In this document: positions 16,962-26,091 of the stretch, one piece after another | Layout of the letters: the number at the start of each line of letters is the position of its first letter | How positions within the stretch are numbered: the first letter of the stretch is position 1 | Assembly: GCA_016929095.1 (NCBI GenBank) | Contig: JAFGJM010000022.1 | Location: 62,001-126,000, forward strand | DNA from: Anaerolineales bacterium | Lineage (GTDB): Bacteria; Chloroflexota; Anaerolineae; Anaerolineales; UBA4823 | DNA: 64,000 nucleotides | Direction: 5' to 3' | The notes under the pieces: model-generated | What the model saw: only the letters and a program-made list of their open reading frames with translations | Databases searched by the model: none | Told to the model about the DNA's origin: nothing | Position numbers and translations under genes: made by a program

Positions 16962-18338
16962 ATGACGAAAGTGCGTGATAGTGCATTGGAATATGCACAT
17001 AGTAATAAAGCAAGATTTCTCGATGAATTAAAAACCTTCGCCGCCATTCCATCGGTATCAACCGACCCGGCGTATAAAAGCGATATTCAAAAAGCTGCTT
17101 CCTGGGCGGCCGCCCGCCTGGAGGCATTGGGGATGAAAAAGGTGCAGATTTTTCCCACCGCGGGGCACCCGGTTGTGTATGGCGAAACCATGGAAGCCGG
17201 CAAGGATGCCCCGGTGGTTTTATTTTATGGGCATTATGATGTACAGCCGGCAGAGCCCCTGGATTTATGGGAAAGTCCCGCTTTCGAACCAACCCAGCGC
17301 GGCGAGAACCTCTATGCCCGCGGTGTTTCTGATATGAAAGGGCAGATCCTGGCTGGCCTTTTTGCGATTGAATCGATCCAGAAAACCAGTCAACTGCCCT
17401 GCAACTTGAAATTCATTTTCGAAGGCGAAGAAGAAATCGGCTCTCCCAACCTGGCGCCATTCATTGCCGACCATAAAGAACTATTAGCCTCGGACATTGT
17501 ACTCAACCTGGATTCGGGCATCATCGATAAAGATTTCCCGTCCATCACATGTGCACTACGCGGGTTGGCGTATTTCGAAATAAGGGTCAGCGGCGCAGCC
17601 GGCGACCTGCACTCCGGCATGTATGGCGGCGCGGTGCACAACCCGGCGCAGGTATTATGCGAATTGATTGCCGGGATGCACAATGCCCAGGGAAAGATCA
17701 CCCTGCCCGGCTATTATGACAGCGTCCGTCCATTAACTGCCGAAGACCGCGCCGATATCGCCCGCCTGCCGGTGGATGAGGAAAAATACCTGAAAATTAC
17801 CGGCGCGCCGGCTCTGTATGGCGAAGCCGGGTATACATCTGCCGAGCGTATCGGCGCTCGCCCCACTTTGGAAGTAAACGGCCTGCTTTCCGGTTTTACC
17901 GGCGAAGGCTCCAAAACTGTTCTCCCGGCAAAAGCTATGGCAAAAATATCCATGCGCCTGGTGCCCGATCAAGATCCCTCCGAAGTGCACCAACAATTGC
18001 TCAAGTATATGGAATTAAACGCCCCACCGACTGTTCGCTGGGAAGTAGAACAAATGGCTGGCGGATTCCCTTCCATCGTCGATCGAGATACCCCCGGCGT
18101 ACAGGAACTCAGTAAAGCATTTGAGATGGTTTGGGGTATCAAGCCAGGCTTTAAACGCGAGGGTGGCAGTGTGCCGGTGGTGGCACAAATGCAAAGCATT
18201 CTGGGCAAAGCCTCAATTTTAGCCGGTTTTGGTTTGCCGGATGATAACCTGCACGCTCCGAATGAAAAGCTGCACCTGCCCACCTGGTATCGGGGCATCG
18301 ATGTGGTCGTCCATTTCTTGTTTAACCTGCAAAAATGA
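16962..18338 (+). CDS. M20-family metallopeptidase (CNDP-like dipeptidase)
   Basis: A 458-residue cytoplasmic di-zinc peptidase of the M20 clan, close in layout to carnosinase/CNDP dipeptidases. The first metal histidine is in VLFYGHYDVQPAEP, the bridging aspartate follows in ARGVSDMKGQ, and the catalytic and metal glutamates lie in FEGEEEIGSPN. The dimerisation lid spans about 190-350 (GDLHSGMYGGAVHNP). The late motif REGGSVPVV and the closing LHAPNEKLHL are also family features. AAGGAGA precedes ATG 16962. It probably hydrolyses dipeptides or N-acyl amino acids. It is the first gene of a short forward pair with the DUF1385 gene. Confidence 0.9.
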   Translation: MTKVRDSALEYAHSNKARFLDELKTFAAIPSVSTDPAYKSDIQKAASWAAARLEALGMKKVQIFPTAGHPVVYGETMEAGKDAPVVLFYGHYDVQPAEPLDLWESPAFEPTQRGENLYARGVSDMKGQILAGLFAIESIQKTSQLPCNLKFIFEGEEEIGSPNLAPFIADHKELLASDIVLNLDSGIIDKDFPSITCALRGLAYFEIRVSGAAGDLHSGMYGGAVHNPAQVLCELIAGMHNAQGKITLPGYYDSVRPLTAEDRADIARLPVDEEKYLKITGAPALYGEAGYTSAERIGARPTLEVNGLLSGFTGEGSKTVLPAKAMAKISMRLVPDQDPSEVHQQLLKYMELNAPPTVRWEVEQMAGGFPSIVDRDTPGVQELSKAFEMVWGIKPGFKREGGSVPVVAQMQSILGKASILAGFGLPDDNLHAPNEKLHLPTWYRGIDVVVHFLFNLQK

Positions 18339-18433
18339 TGGCCATCATGCCAACCCAACATCATTGATATATTTCTGGTAAAATTCCAGTCTGTGCATCG
18401 CACAAAATTATGGAATTTTACAGGTAAAAAATC

Positions 18434-19318
18434 ATGTCCGACTTGAAATTACCCACCTATGGCGGTCAAGCCCTGATTGAAGGGGTTTTGATGCGCGGTT
18501 CGCATGTAGCCGCCATTGCCATGCGCTCCCCCGATCAAACAATTGTCGTTCAAACGGAGAAATTAGGCGCGATCTACCGGGGTAAAATGGCTCGCATTCC
18601 TTTTCTGCGCGGGCTTGTGTTACTCTGGGACGCCCTGGGATTGGGGATGCGCGCCCTGACTACTTCTGCTAATATCCAATCCGGCGAAGAAGAACAACTC
18701 GAAGGCGCATCGCTGTACCTGACTATTGGCCTTTCGCTGGTTATTGGCGTAGGTTTCTTCTTTTTAGCCCCCGCCTGGGCCGGGCAGTTATTGGAGCGCT
18801 ATCTCCATTGGAACGCCTGGTGGAGTAATCTGGCGGAGGGATTGATCCGTTTGGGATTGATGATTGGCTATATCTGGGGAGTGGGGAAGATGCCCGATAT
18901 TGCCCGAGTCTTTGCTTATCATGGCGCGGAACACAAAACCATCAATGCCTTCGAAGCCGGTATGGAATTGACGCCAGAAAATGTTACCCACGCTTCGATC
19001 GAACACCCGCGCTGCGGCACCTCTTTCTTGCTCACCCTGGTGGTGTTTTCGGTATTGATGTTCAGCGTGCTGGGACCACTGCCCATGGCATGGCGTTTGA
19101 TCAGCCGGGTACTCCTTCTGCCGGTTTTAACCGGTGTGGCTTATGAATATATCCGTTGGACCTCGGCGCGGATGCACCTGCAATGGGTGCGCTGGATCGT
19201 TAAACCCAATCTGGCGTTGCAGCACCTCACCACGCGCGAACCCTCTTTAGATATGCTGGAAGTAGCAATTGCTTCTTTCAATCATATGTACGCTGAGGAA
19301 AAAGGTTTAGTGTTATAG
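18434..19318 (+). CDS. DUF1385 membrane protein
   Basis: A 294-residue membrane protein of the DUF1385 family. The opening YGGQALIEGVLMRGSHVAAIAMRSP and the central AYHGAEHKTINAFEAG, ending in EHPRCGTSFLLTLV, are the family signatures. Four to five membrane segments lie around residues 90-245. The function is not established. The conserved His and Cys in the middle (HGAEHK, HPRCGT) suggest a metal or cofactor site, but that is inference. It starts 95 bases after the M20 peptidase gene. Confidence 0.88.
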   Translation: MSDLKLPTYGGQALIEGVLMRGSHVAAIAMRSPDQTIVVQTEKLGAIYRGKMARIPFLRGLVLLWDALGLGMRALTTSANIQSGEEEQLEGASLYLTIGLSLVIGVGFFFLAPAWAGQLLERYLHWNAWWSNLAEGLIRLGLMIGYIWGVGKMPDIARVFAYHGAEHKTINAFEAGMELTPENVTHASIEHPRCGTSFLLTLVVFSVLMFSVLGPLPMAWRLISRVLLLPVLTGVAYEYIRWTSARMHLQWVRWIVKPNLALQHLTTREPSLDMLEVAIASFNHMYAEEKGLVL

Positions 19319-19325
19319 ACCAGCC

Positions 19326-19745
19326 TTATTCTCCGATTACCTGCACCACAAGCTGCCGCCGGCGGGGATGCGTATCAAAATCGATATAAATAATTTGCTG
19401 CCAGGTTCCCAGCGTTAAACGACCGGATACAAAGGGCACAGTGAGCGAGGCGCCCAATAATGCCGCCCGCACATGACTGTGCCCGTTGCCATCTCCCCAG
19501 CGGGCATTGTGAGCATATTCCCGCCTGGGGTCGATGATTTCATCAAATAATCGCCGCAAATCACTAAAACAACCATTTTCGTGTTCGATAGTGGTAATCC
19601 CACTGGTTGAAGAGGGGCAAAATACAGTTACAATGCCATTCTCAAGCCCGGTTTCCCCAATCGAAGCAGTTACCTGATCGGTGATGTCAATGATATCGGC
19701 ATTACCCCGGGTAGAAAAATCGAGTGAAATCGTTTTTACAGACAT
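19326..19745 (-). CDS. YjbQ/UPF0047 family protein
   Basis: A 139-residue small soluble protein of the YjbQ family. Typical pieces are ITDQVTASIGETGLENGIVTVF, STSGITTIEHENGCFSDL and GDGNGHSHVRAALLGASLTVPF, with the ending LGTWQQIIYIDFD. Family members have weak thiamine-phosphate synthase activity in E. coli; the native role is open. The conserved histidines of GHSHVRA and the cysteine of VFCPSSTS are retained. It ends 7 bases from the DUF1385 gene (convergent) and starts 9 bases after the MFS gene, so it is probably co-transcribed with the latter. Confidence 0.9.
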   Translation of the reverse strand: MSVKTISLDFSTRGNADIIDITDQVTASIGETGLENGIVTVFCPSSTSGITTIEHENGCFSDLRRLFDEIIDPRREYAHNARWGDGNGHSHVRAALLGASLTVPFVSGRLTLGTWQQIIYIDFDTHPRRRQLVVQVIGE

Positions 19746-19754
19746 ACTCTCTCG

Positions 19755-20975
19755 TCATTCCGGAACCGCAACCTGTTTGCGTTCCTTAACCGCTGACATA
19801 AAAATACCTGCCAGGATCATAAAAATCACTGAAAAGATGAACATGATACGATAATTGCCTCCGGTGATATCGATCAAGATGCCCACCACCTGCGGACCAC
19901 CCACGGCGGCGATATTGGAGGCAAAATAGTACAGCCCGGTAAAGGCGCCGATGCGAGCATTTCCGCCCACATCATAGACCATTGGCAGTGAATTTACGTT
20001 GATCAACGCCCAGAAGAAACCTGCCGGGATCAAGAAAGACACCAGCATCCATTGATTCTGTACGATCAATCCATATAGAAACAGCAATGATAACCCGACA
20101 ATACCCGTCAAAATCACGCGCCGCCTGCCAAAGCGTGTCGCCAGCAACCCGCTAGGGACGGCAAAAAGGACAAACATCAATGCCAAACCCGAGGTGTATA
20201 TCGCCATGCGTCCTTCGTCGATGCCCAGGGTGAATTTTCCAAATGAAGAGATCCAGGTTTCCAGAGCATTGAAACCCAGGAACCAACACAGGATTGCCAG
20301 TAAGATGAAAAGCCCTGAACGGTCGGATGAGCGCAACACCTCATTCAAGTTATTAAAAAAGCCATTACCCGATTTTTGTTTTTCTTCTTGGGCAGGCGCT
20401 TGTGGTTCGTGAACGAATGCCCACACGGTAGCAATCGCCGAAACCATCACCACGCTGCCAAAGATGAAGGGTGTGATCCTGCCCAGCTTATATAACATGC
20501 CGCCCACCAAAAAAGCCGCGATGGAACCCAAACCGCCCATGAGATTGATCACACCATTGGCTTTACTGCGCTGCTCCGACGGGAAAAGATCACCAAGCAA
20601 GGCAATGGTGGGCGAGCGAAACAATGCCATGGCGACGTTGGTGAGTAAAATAGCGATCATGATCCCGGTAGGGGTGCGCATAAGCGGTACAACGATAAAG
20701 AAAAGGGCTGCCAACGGCGCGCCGACTGCCATCCAGGGTTTACGGCGACCAAAGCGCGTGCGGGTGCGGTCAGACCGCTCGCCTACCACCGGCTGCAGGA
20801 ACATATTCAGATAATTGTCCCAGGTCATTATGAAGCCAATCGCTGTGGCAGAGAGGGCAAAATCCTCTTTTAAAAAAATGGGGACGAAATTATTGAAGAT
20901 AGGCCAGATAAGGCTGATGCCAAAAAAACCAAAACCCAGCAAAAATGTTTTACGATAAGAAAATGGTTGATTCAT
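19755..20975 (-). CDS. MFS transporter, SLC45/sugar-porter-like
   Basis: A 406-residue, 12-segment permease of the major facilitator superfamily. The loop motif VVGERSDRTRTRFGRRKPWM between helices 2 and 3 is that of the SLC45 and glycoside-pentoside-hexuronide-like groups, which bring in sugars with protons. The second-half counterpart is ATRFGRRRVILTG. A substrate such as a disaccharide is a guess from the group. It reads into yjbQ 9 bases downstream. Confidence 0.82.
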   Translation of the reverse strand: MNQPFSYRKTFLLGFGFFGISLIWPIFNNFVPIFLKEDFALSATAIGFIMTWDNYLNMFLQPVVGERSDRTRTRFGRRKPWMAVGAPLAALFFIVVPLMRTPTGIMIAILLTNVAMALFRSPTIALLGDLFPSEQRSKANGVINLMGGLGSIAAFLVGGMLYKLGRITPFIFGSVVMVSAIATVWAFVHEPQAPAQEEKQKSGNGFFNNLNEVLRSSDRSGLFILLAILCWFLGFNALETWISSFGKFTLGIDEGRMAIYTSGLALMFVLFAVPSGLLATRFGRRRVILTGIVGLSLLFLYGLIVQNQWMLVSFLIPAGFFWALINVNSLPMVYDVGGNARIGAFTGLYYFASNIAAVGGPQVVGILIDITGGNYRIMFIFSVIFMILAGIFMSAVKERKQVAVPE

Positions 20976-21116
20976 GTGTCGCTCCCAAATTGAAGTGGAT
21001 AGAGATGAATGAAATGGTCATGTGTTATCAATCGTGATGCCGAACAAATACATATACATTATTAATGCATGAAAATCAATAGCATTTAGTAATAGATATC
21101 ATAACCCCATGCTTCG

Positions 21117-21188
21117 CGCCCCCCTCTTCCCCTCCCCCAAAAATCCATGATTTTTGGGGAAGGCTGGTGGGTGCAGGGGAACGAGGGG
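21117..21188. repeat. C-rich palindromic repeat (relative of the tlyA insertion)
   Basis: A hairpin with 11-bp perfect arms, CCCCAAAAATC (21135-21145) and GATTTTTGGGG (21149-21159), is flanked by C-rich then G-rich tracts. It resembles the repeat at 15388-15442 in its outer parts. It lies in the intergenic gap after trmD and probably does not code. Confidence 0.7.
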
Positions 21189-21208
21189 ATCTCATGGTTT
21201 CCCAATGA

Positions 21209-21967
21209 TTAAATTGTCGATTCTTCATCTAAACCATCCAGGAATCGCCGGTCTTGTTCGGAAAGTTCTGCCCTCGCCAGTAAGTCGGGTCGCCGCTGCC
21301 GGGTGCGTAACAAAGCCTGCTCTCTGCGCCAGCGGGCAATCCGGGCATGATCGCCGGAAAGCAATGTTTCGGGCACCCCCCAGCCGCGAAACTCCGCCGG
21401 ACGAGTGTAGTGGGGGTATTCCAACAAACCTGAGGCGTGCGAATCATCGATGGCGCCATCCGGGTCACCTAACACTCCGGGGATGAGTCGCACTACCGCA
21501 TCGATGATGATCAGGGCTGCCAGTTCACCACCGGTGAGCACAAAATCACCAATGGATATCTCATCTGTTGCCAGATGCAAACGAATGCGTTCGTCCACGC
21601 CTTCATAACGTCCGCAGATCAACGCCAGACGAGCCTCATTTACCTGTCGCTTATCCGGCGCAGCCAACTCGTATGCGAGCTTTTGGTTAAACAAACGCCC
21701 TTGCGGGGTGAGTAAAATCACCGGACAGGAGGGCGGAGAACCAAGCACACTCTCCACCGCGGCAAAAACCGGTTCCGGTTTCATCACCATCCCGCCTCCG
21801 CCGCCGTAAGGTTCATCATCTGTGATATGGTGTTTGTCGTATGTCCAATCGCGGATATTATGTAAACGCACCGTTGCCAGGTTTCGCTGGCTGGCGCGTT
21901 GTAAAATACTGGCTTGCAGATATGGTTCAAAGACTTCTGGAAAAAGGGTAAACACTTCAAAAATCAT
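21209..21967 (-). CDS. trmD: tRNA (guanine-N1)-methyltransferase TrmD
   Basis: A 252-residue SPOUT methyltransferase that adds the N1-methyl group to G37 of tRNAs reading CNN codons. The start [20 protein letters not shown], the segment [19 protein letters not shown], the knot motif [13 protein letters not shown], then [18 protein letters not shown] and [10 protein letters not shown] are all canonical TrmD. Its usual neighbours rpsP, rimM and rplS are not here, so it is outside the common ribosomal cluster. It starts 20 bases after the diguanylate cyclase stop on the same strand and may share its transcript. Confidence 0.95.
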   Translation of the reverse strand: MIFEVFTLFPEVFEPYLQASILQRASQRNLATVRLHNIRDWTYDKHHITDDEPYGGGGGMVMKPEPVFAAVESVLGSPPSCPVILLTPQGRLFNQKLAYELAAPDKRQVNEARLALICGRYEGVDERIRLHLATDEISIGDFVLTGGELAALIIIDAVVRLIPGVLGDPDGAIDDSHASGLLEYPHYTRPAEFRGWGVPETLLSGDHARIARWRREQALLRTRQRRPDLLARAELSEQDRRFLDGLDEESTI

Positions 21968-21987
21968 ATTCGATCATTTCCAAACAA

Positions 21988-23037
21988 TCATTTTACTCGG
22001 GATGATTGATAAACCGCCACACGATTCCGCCCCGTAGATTTAGCCGTATGGAGAGCCCGGTCGGCAGCATGTAAAAGATCCTCCATTTCATCGGCGTGCT
22101 CCGGAAAAGAAGCCACTCCTGCCGAGAATGTGGCTTGAATGGTGAGCCCGGCATTATTGAAAGATAATTCGGCAAACGCCTCACGCAGGTATTCGGCGCG
22201 TTGAGCAGTGGTCTCTGCATCGACATTGGGAAAAACAACTACGATTTCTTCCCCGCTGTAACGGCATGGAATATCTCCCATACGGGTTTTTACCAACAAC
22301 AAATTCCCCAGCGATTGCAATACCATATCACCCACCTGGTGACCATACGAATCGTTTAGGTTTTTAAAGCCATCCAGGTCAATCATGATCACGCTTACCG
22401 GATAATGGCTGCGCTTCGCCCGCGCCAGCTCACGTTCCAGCGTCTCACCCAGATATCGGCGGTTGAACAAACCGGTCAACTGGTCACGAATAGCTTGCTC
22501 TTGCAGCAGCAATTGCAACTGGTTAATCTCTTCGAGCTGGGCTTTTAATTGTGCGTTGATTTTCTCGATCTCATCGCGGTTGCTTTGGGCTTCCAGCATT
22601 GATTTGACCACCATTTGTTTCTGTGTCGATGATTTCAGGGTGCGCTGCTCTGAAGCTTCCCCATAATCGTGTAAATTTTTAACCATACTATTAAACGCAA
22701 TAGAAAAATCGCCCATGAAATCGACCCTTTGACTAAAATCACCCTGGGCGACGCGTTGAGTTTGCCAGGTCAAATGACGTAAGTTTGCCTGAAGGGATTT
22801 GAGCGCCCCCGCAATTTTGCCCCTGATTCTATACTCTTGATCCAATTTTCCATTTGCCAACGCCAAAGAAAACTGGTAGATGGCGATCAAATCGCTCAGT
22901 AAACCACGAAATTGTGAATTTTCGGACAGAATAGGAGGCAGACTCTCTGGCATTTGCCCACTGGCCAATACCTGGTTGACCACTTCCACGACATATTCGA
23001 GAAACTCTTCGTTATCAGGATTTCGATTATCCAACAC
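21988..23037 (-). CDS. GGDEF diguanylate cyclase with HAMP-like linker
   Basis: A 349-residue soluble signalling protein. Residues about 70-125 look like a HAMP-type helix pair (GKIAGALKSLQANLRHL, ending RVAQGDFSQRVD), followed by a coiled coil to about 180. The GGDEF domain (about 185-345) begins IRDQLTGLFNRRYLGETLERE. Its active-site loop reads RYSGEEIVVV, with Ser in the first position and Glu-Glu in place of Asp-Glu. The inhibitory RxxD site (RMGD) lies five residues upstream as usual, so c-di-GMP synthesis with product inhibition is plausible. Its start overlaps the V4R sensor gene by 11 bases, so the two are translationally coupled. Confidence 0.88.
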   Translation of the reverse strand: MLDNRNPDNEEFLEYVVEVVNQVLASGQMPESLPPILSENSQFRGLLSDLIAIYQFSLALANGKLDQEYRIRGKIAGALKSLQANLRHLTWQTQRVAQGDFSQRVDFMGDFSIAFNSMVKNLHDYGEASEQRTLKSSTQKQMVVKSMLEAQSNRDEIEKINAQLKAQLEEINQLQLLLQEQAIRDQLTGLFNRRYLGETLERELARAKRSHYPVSVIMIDLDGFKNLNDSYGHQVGDMVLQSLGNLLLVKTRMGDIPCRYSGEEIVVVFPNVDAETTAQRAEYLREAFAELSFNNAGLTIQATFSAGVASFPEHADEMEDLLHAADRALHTAKSTGRNRVAVYQSSRVK

Positions 23038-23548
23038 GCTGCGCTTTAAACCTGCAGGTTCGATCGCCGGTACACCAGCAATCGATCTCTTTTACTTCGA
23101 ATTGAAAGCCGCTGAATTGTTCCAAAACTCCGGCGATGAAACCTTCATCATAAGTGCATACCTCATGAGAAAGCTCTGGCAGCCCGGAACAATCTAAATC
23201 TTCTGCGATGGTGAGAATGATCTGCCCGCTTTCGAGGTCTGCTTTTTCCAGCCTTAAGATACCTATCGACATTTCCAACAATGCATCCTGTAATTTCATC
23301 ATCAGGGTATTAAAATCGTCGATATGTCCCAAAACATGATTATAAAATTCTTTGCCTGCCAGTTTTCCTGCTTCGTGAAAAATATGGTCAACCGCTTCAC
23401 TGCCATACTTTTTTTCGATCACATCCCGTAAAGTAAATTGCATCAAGCGATATACTTCCAATCTGGTCAGACGCCCAAGGTTTGGCCTGCCGGCTTGAAG
23501 GTCGCCAATAAGATTCCAGCTAAATTCGTATTTTGGCGATACATCCAT
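23027..23548 (-). CDS. V4R-domain sensor protein
   Basis: A 173-residue soluble protein with a V4R (4-vinyl reductase) domain, a small-molecule-binding fold of the H-NOX/bacteriochlorophyll reductase group. The C-terminal pattern CTYDEGFIAGVLEQFSG, then DCWCTGDRTCRF, is the V4R signature with its conserved cysteines. The start at 23548 is behind GAGGAGGA; the open frame extends 12 codons further without a ribosome site. It overlaps the GGDEF gene by 11 bases. A role as the input module of a c-di-GMP pathway is inferred from this coupling. The ligand is unknown. Confidence 0.8.
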   Translation of the reverse strand: MDVSPKYEFSWNLIGDLQAGRPNLGRLTRLEVYRLMQFTLRDVIEKKYGSEAVDHIFHEAGKLAGKEFYNHVLGHIDDFNTLMMKLQDALLEMSIGILRLEKADLESGQIILTIAEDLDCSGLPELSHEVCTYDEGFIAGVLEQFSGFQFEVKEIDCWCTGDRTCRFKAQRVG

Positions 23549-23655
23549 GAAGTCCTCCTCATGATTTATTGCATTCGACCGCATGAATTTCTCTATCTAC
23601 ATTATAGTGGTAATTTCTCGAATATGGATGCTTTTCCTCTGGTAAAAATAACCGC

Positions 23656-23690
23656 CATTTGATATACTCACTTAGAGAGTATATCAAATG
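23656..23690 (+). promoter_or_regulatory. operator-like inverted repeat over the padR start codon
   Basis: Perfect 14-bp arms, CATTTGATATACTC (23656-23669) and GAGTATATCAAATG (23677-23690), are separated by 7 bases. The right arm ends in the ATG of the PadR gene. PadR regulators bind dyad sites of this AT-rich kind at their own promoters, so this is probably the autorepression site. It could also fold in the mRNA and hide the start codon. Confidence 0.75.
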
Positions 23691-24248
23691 GCTGGGAAAC
23701 ATTTACCGATCAAAGACCTTTCACCCAAATTTCCAGTATTAGGGCTATTGTATTTCCAACCGATGCATGGCTATGACCTGCACCGTAAACTGGCATCAGA
23801 CTTGCATGAGATATGGCGCATCAGCCAAAGCCAGGTATATGCGCTGGTCAAGCGTCTTGAAGCGGAAGGCCTGGTGCAAACCAACCTTGAAACCCAGGAA
23901 AAACGGCCCGATCGGTGCATTTTGTCCTTAACCGAAAACGGTAAAACCGCCTTTTTTGACTGGCTCAACACCTCCACCCAATCCAGCTCACGCGCTATCC
24001 GCATGGAATTTCTCACCCGCATATATTTCGCCTCGCATATGGGGAAACCCGTTGTGGAACAAATTATAAAGGAACAAGCCGTCGCCACTCAAAATGACCT
24101 GCAGCAAATGCATGAAAGATATGATTCGATGACCCACGAAGAAGTATTCAGCCGGTTGGGTTTGGAATTACGCATGCGGCAGATCATTTCAATTCTCGAT
24201 TGGTTAGAATCATGCGAACTGACACAATCATTACCTATCCACAAATAA
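23688..24248 (+). CDS. PadR-family transcriptional regulator
   Basis: A 186-residue winged-helix regulator. The N-terminal domain (about 13-95) carries the PadR pattern FPVLGLLYFQPMHGYDLHRK, then QVYALVKRLEAEGLVQT, and a C-terminal helical dimerisation part (about 100-180) follows. PadR proteins usually repress a nearby gene, often a transporter, until a small molecule binds. The start codon lies at the end of a perfect inverted repeat. The next gene, a permease, overlaps its 3' end by about 37 bases, so the two form a regulator-transporter unit. Confidence 0.9.
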   Translation: MAGKHLPIKDLSPKFPVLGLLYFQPMHGYDLHRKLASDLHEIWRISQSQVYALVKRLEAEGLVQTNLETQEKRPDRCILSLTENGKTAFFDWLNTSTQSSSRAIRMEFLTRIYFASHMGKPVVEQIIKEQAVATQNDLQQMHERYDSMTHEEVFSRLGLELRMRQIISILDWLESCELTQSLPIHK

Positions 24249-25078
24249 AATCGGTTAGACCTAAAATCGTTTGGCGGGGATTATGGCAAATCCTGACCTT
24301 GCCATTTATTCTGTTCATAATATTGCCAATCCTGGCGCTTTTTTTACGATTAACGCCAACCGAATTCATTCAATCGCTGGATAAGACGCAAGCCTTCCAG
24401 GCTATTAAATTAAGCTTATCCACTTCCCTCATCACCGTTTGCATGGCTTTGCTATTTGGCACGCCCGTAGCATATTTCATCAGTAAACGCTGCTCTGTCT
24501 ACCATCGCGTGATTGATGTACTGATCGATTTGCCTACTGTGCTGCCACCGGCTGTTGCCGGTGTAGCGCTGTTAATGGCTTTTGGCAGGCAAGGTATCGT
24601 AGGAAGATTATTGAGTCCGCTGGGAGTCAGCCTGCCATTCACCACAGCTGCCGTGGTACTGGCGCAAACCTTCGTGGCTGCGCCTTTATATATAAAATCA
24701 GCCACACTTGGCTTTAACGACATCGATTGCGAACTCAAAAAAGCTGCCGCCCTGGATGGCGCTAACCGCTGGCAGATATTTCGACACATCATGATCCCCA
24801 TGGCGCGCACCTCTCTGATCAGCGGTGGAATCCTCACCTGGGTGCGCGCTTTGGGTGAATTTGGGGCAACCATCATCTTCGCCGGCAATTTTCCAGGGCG
24901 CACTCAAACCATGCCGCTGGCGATTTACCTGGGTTTTGAGATCGATATTAATGTCGCCCTGACTCTTTCTGTGATCCTGATCGCTTTTTCTTTCTTGATC
25001 CTGATCTTGTTGAAAAGGTTTCTGCATTATCAAAAAGATATATCATTGGAAGATACTTTTGAAAATTCCGATTGGTAG
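24212..25078 (+). CDS. ABC transporter permease, molybdate/tungstate type (ModB-like), orphan
   Basis: A 288-residue inner-membrane permease with about six helices. The segment LPTVLPPAVAGVALLMAFGRQG and the cytoplasmic EAA-like loop ELKKAAALDGANRWQIFRHIMIP, then ALGEFGATIIFAGN, are typical of ModB and the related CysT/W permeases for oxyanions. I start it at ATG 24212; a TTG 12 bases earlier is possible. It overlaps padR by 37 bases. No ATPase or binding-protein gene is next to it, so its partners must lie elsewhere or the unit is degenerate. Molybdate or tungstate transport is inferred from family only. Confidence 0.82.
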   Translation: MRTDTIITYPQIKSVRPKIVWRGLWQILTLPFILFIILPILALFLRLTPTEFIQSLDKTQAFQAIKLSLSTSLITVCMALLFGTPVAYFISKRCSVYHRVIDVLIDLPTVLPPAVAGVALLMAFGRQGIVGRLLSPLGVSLPFTTAAVVLAQTFVAAPLYIKSATLGFNDIDCELKKAAALDGANRWQIFRHIMIPMARTSLISGGILTWVRALGEFGATIIFAGNFPGRTQTMPLAIYLGFEIDINVALTLSVILIAFSFLILILLKRFLHYQKDISLEDTFENSDW

Positions 25079-25122
25079 CTGACAGAGAAGATCGAACAAG
25101 ATACACAGGACCTGAAAATTTC

Positions 25123-26013
25123 ATGAAAAACAGACTCATTTTTCGCGCGGCTCAAAAATCAGATTTTAAAATTCTTGCCCCCTGGCTGGTAGCTATGGGG
25201 CAGGAAGCACAACGACAATGCCTGCACACCTGGTCGGGCGACAGCGCCGATGAATTACAGCAAGCTCTAACCGGTTATTGGGAAGATGGCGAGCTGTGTT
25301 ATATGCTTGCGCTCAGAAACGAGCAAATTGTAGGCGCCATGGGCAGCGAGTTCGATAAAGCGCTTGGCCGCGCCTGGCTGCATGGACCACACGCCATACC
25401 GGATGAATGGGAACCCATCGCCGAGGCGCTTTTCCAGCATTTACTGGCAGAACTTCCGGCGGTAATCCAACAGTGGGACGCGTATCTCAACATTGAGAAT
25501 AAACAGGCGCAACGCTTTTACATTGATCAAGGCTTTAGAGAACTTAACAGCCTAAACTATGATTTTTGGTTAACGCCCGATGACCGGGTCGGCGCCGGTA
25601 AGCACCATTGTCAAATGCTGGCTAAAGAACACGCACAGTCGTTCATAACATTATATGCCCGCCTTTTTCCCTCGGCTTATTACAGCGGTGAGCGCATCCT
25701 CCAAATGATCGGTGACAGCCACCAGGTGATGGTAATCGCAGATGGCGGAGATGTACTGGGATTTGTCGTGATCAATACATTGGGGGAGACTTTACCGGGC
25801 GAAATTCAGTTCCTGGGAGTGCAGGAAGATTGCCGGCATCGGGGGTATGGCAGACGTTTGCTTCTAGCCGGTATCGATTGGCTTTTCGATATATCCAAAG
25901 CGCCAAGGATATTCTTGAACGTCAGTCAAGATCTGATTTATGCCCAGGCGTTATACGAGAGTGTGGGTTTCAAACTGCGCTATACGGGGATAGGTTTGAG
26001 GAAGAAGGTATAA
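25123..26013 (+). CDS. GNAT-family N-acetyltransferase, tandem domains
   Basis: A 296-residue protein with two GNAT folds. The first (about 1-140) is weaker: the segment YLNIENKQAQRFYIDQGFREL is the late GNAT part. The second (about 160-295) has the acetyl-CoA loop QEDCRHRGYGRRLLLAGIDWL and the ending SQDLIYAQALYESVGFKLRY. A duplicated GNAT of this kind acetylates small molecules or peptides; the substrate is unknown. The frame is open from 25072, but ATG 25123 fits the family start MKNRLIFRAAQKSDF. It follows the permease gene by 44 bases. Confidence 0.83.
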   Translation: MKNRLIFRAAQKSDFKILAPWLVAMGQEAQRQCLHTWSGDSADELQQALTGYWEDGELCYMLALRNEQIVGAMGSEFDKALGRAWLHGPHAIPDEWEPIAEALFQHLLAELPAVIQQWDAYLNIENKQAQRFYIDQGFRELNSLNYDFWLTPDDRVGAGKHHCQMLAKEHAQSFITLYARLFPSAYYSGERILQMIGDSHQVMVIADGGDVLGFVVINTLGETLPGEIQFLGVQEDCRHRGYGRRLLLAGIDWLFDISKAPRIFLNVSQDLIYAQALYESVGFKLRYTGIGLRKKV

Positions 26014-26091
26014 AACCTTTTCGCCTAACTCAATACTTCCTCATAAAACCCTTTACCGATTCTTCATTCATTGGTTATACTTCTCTCCGCC

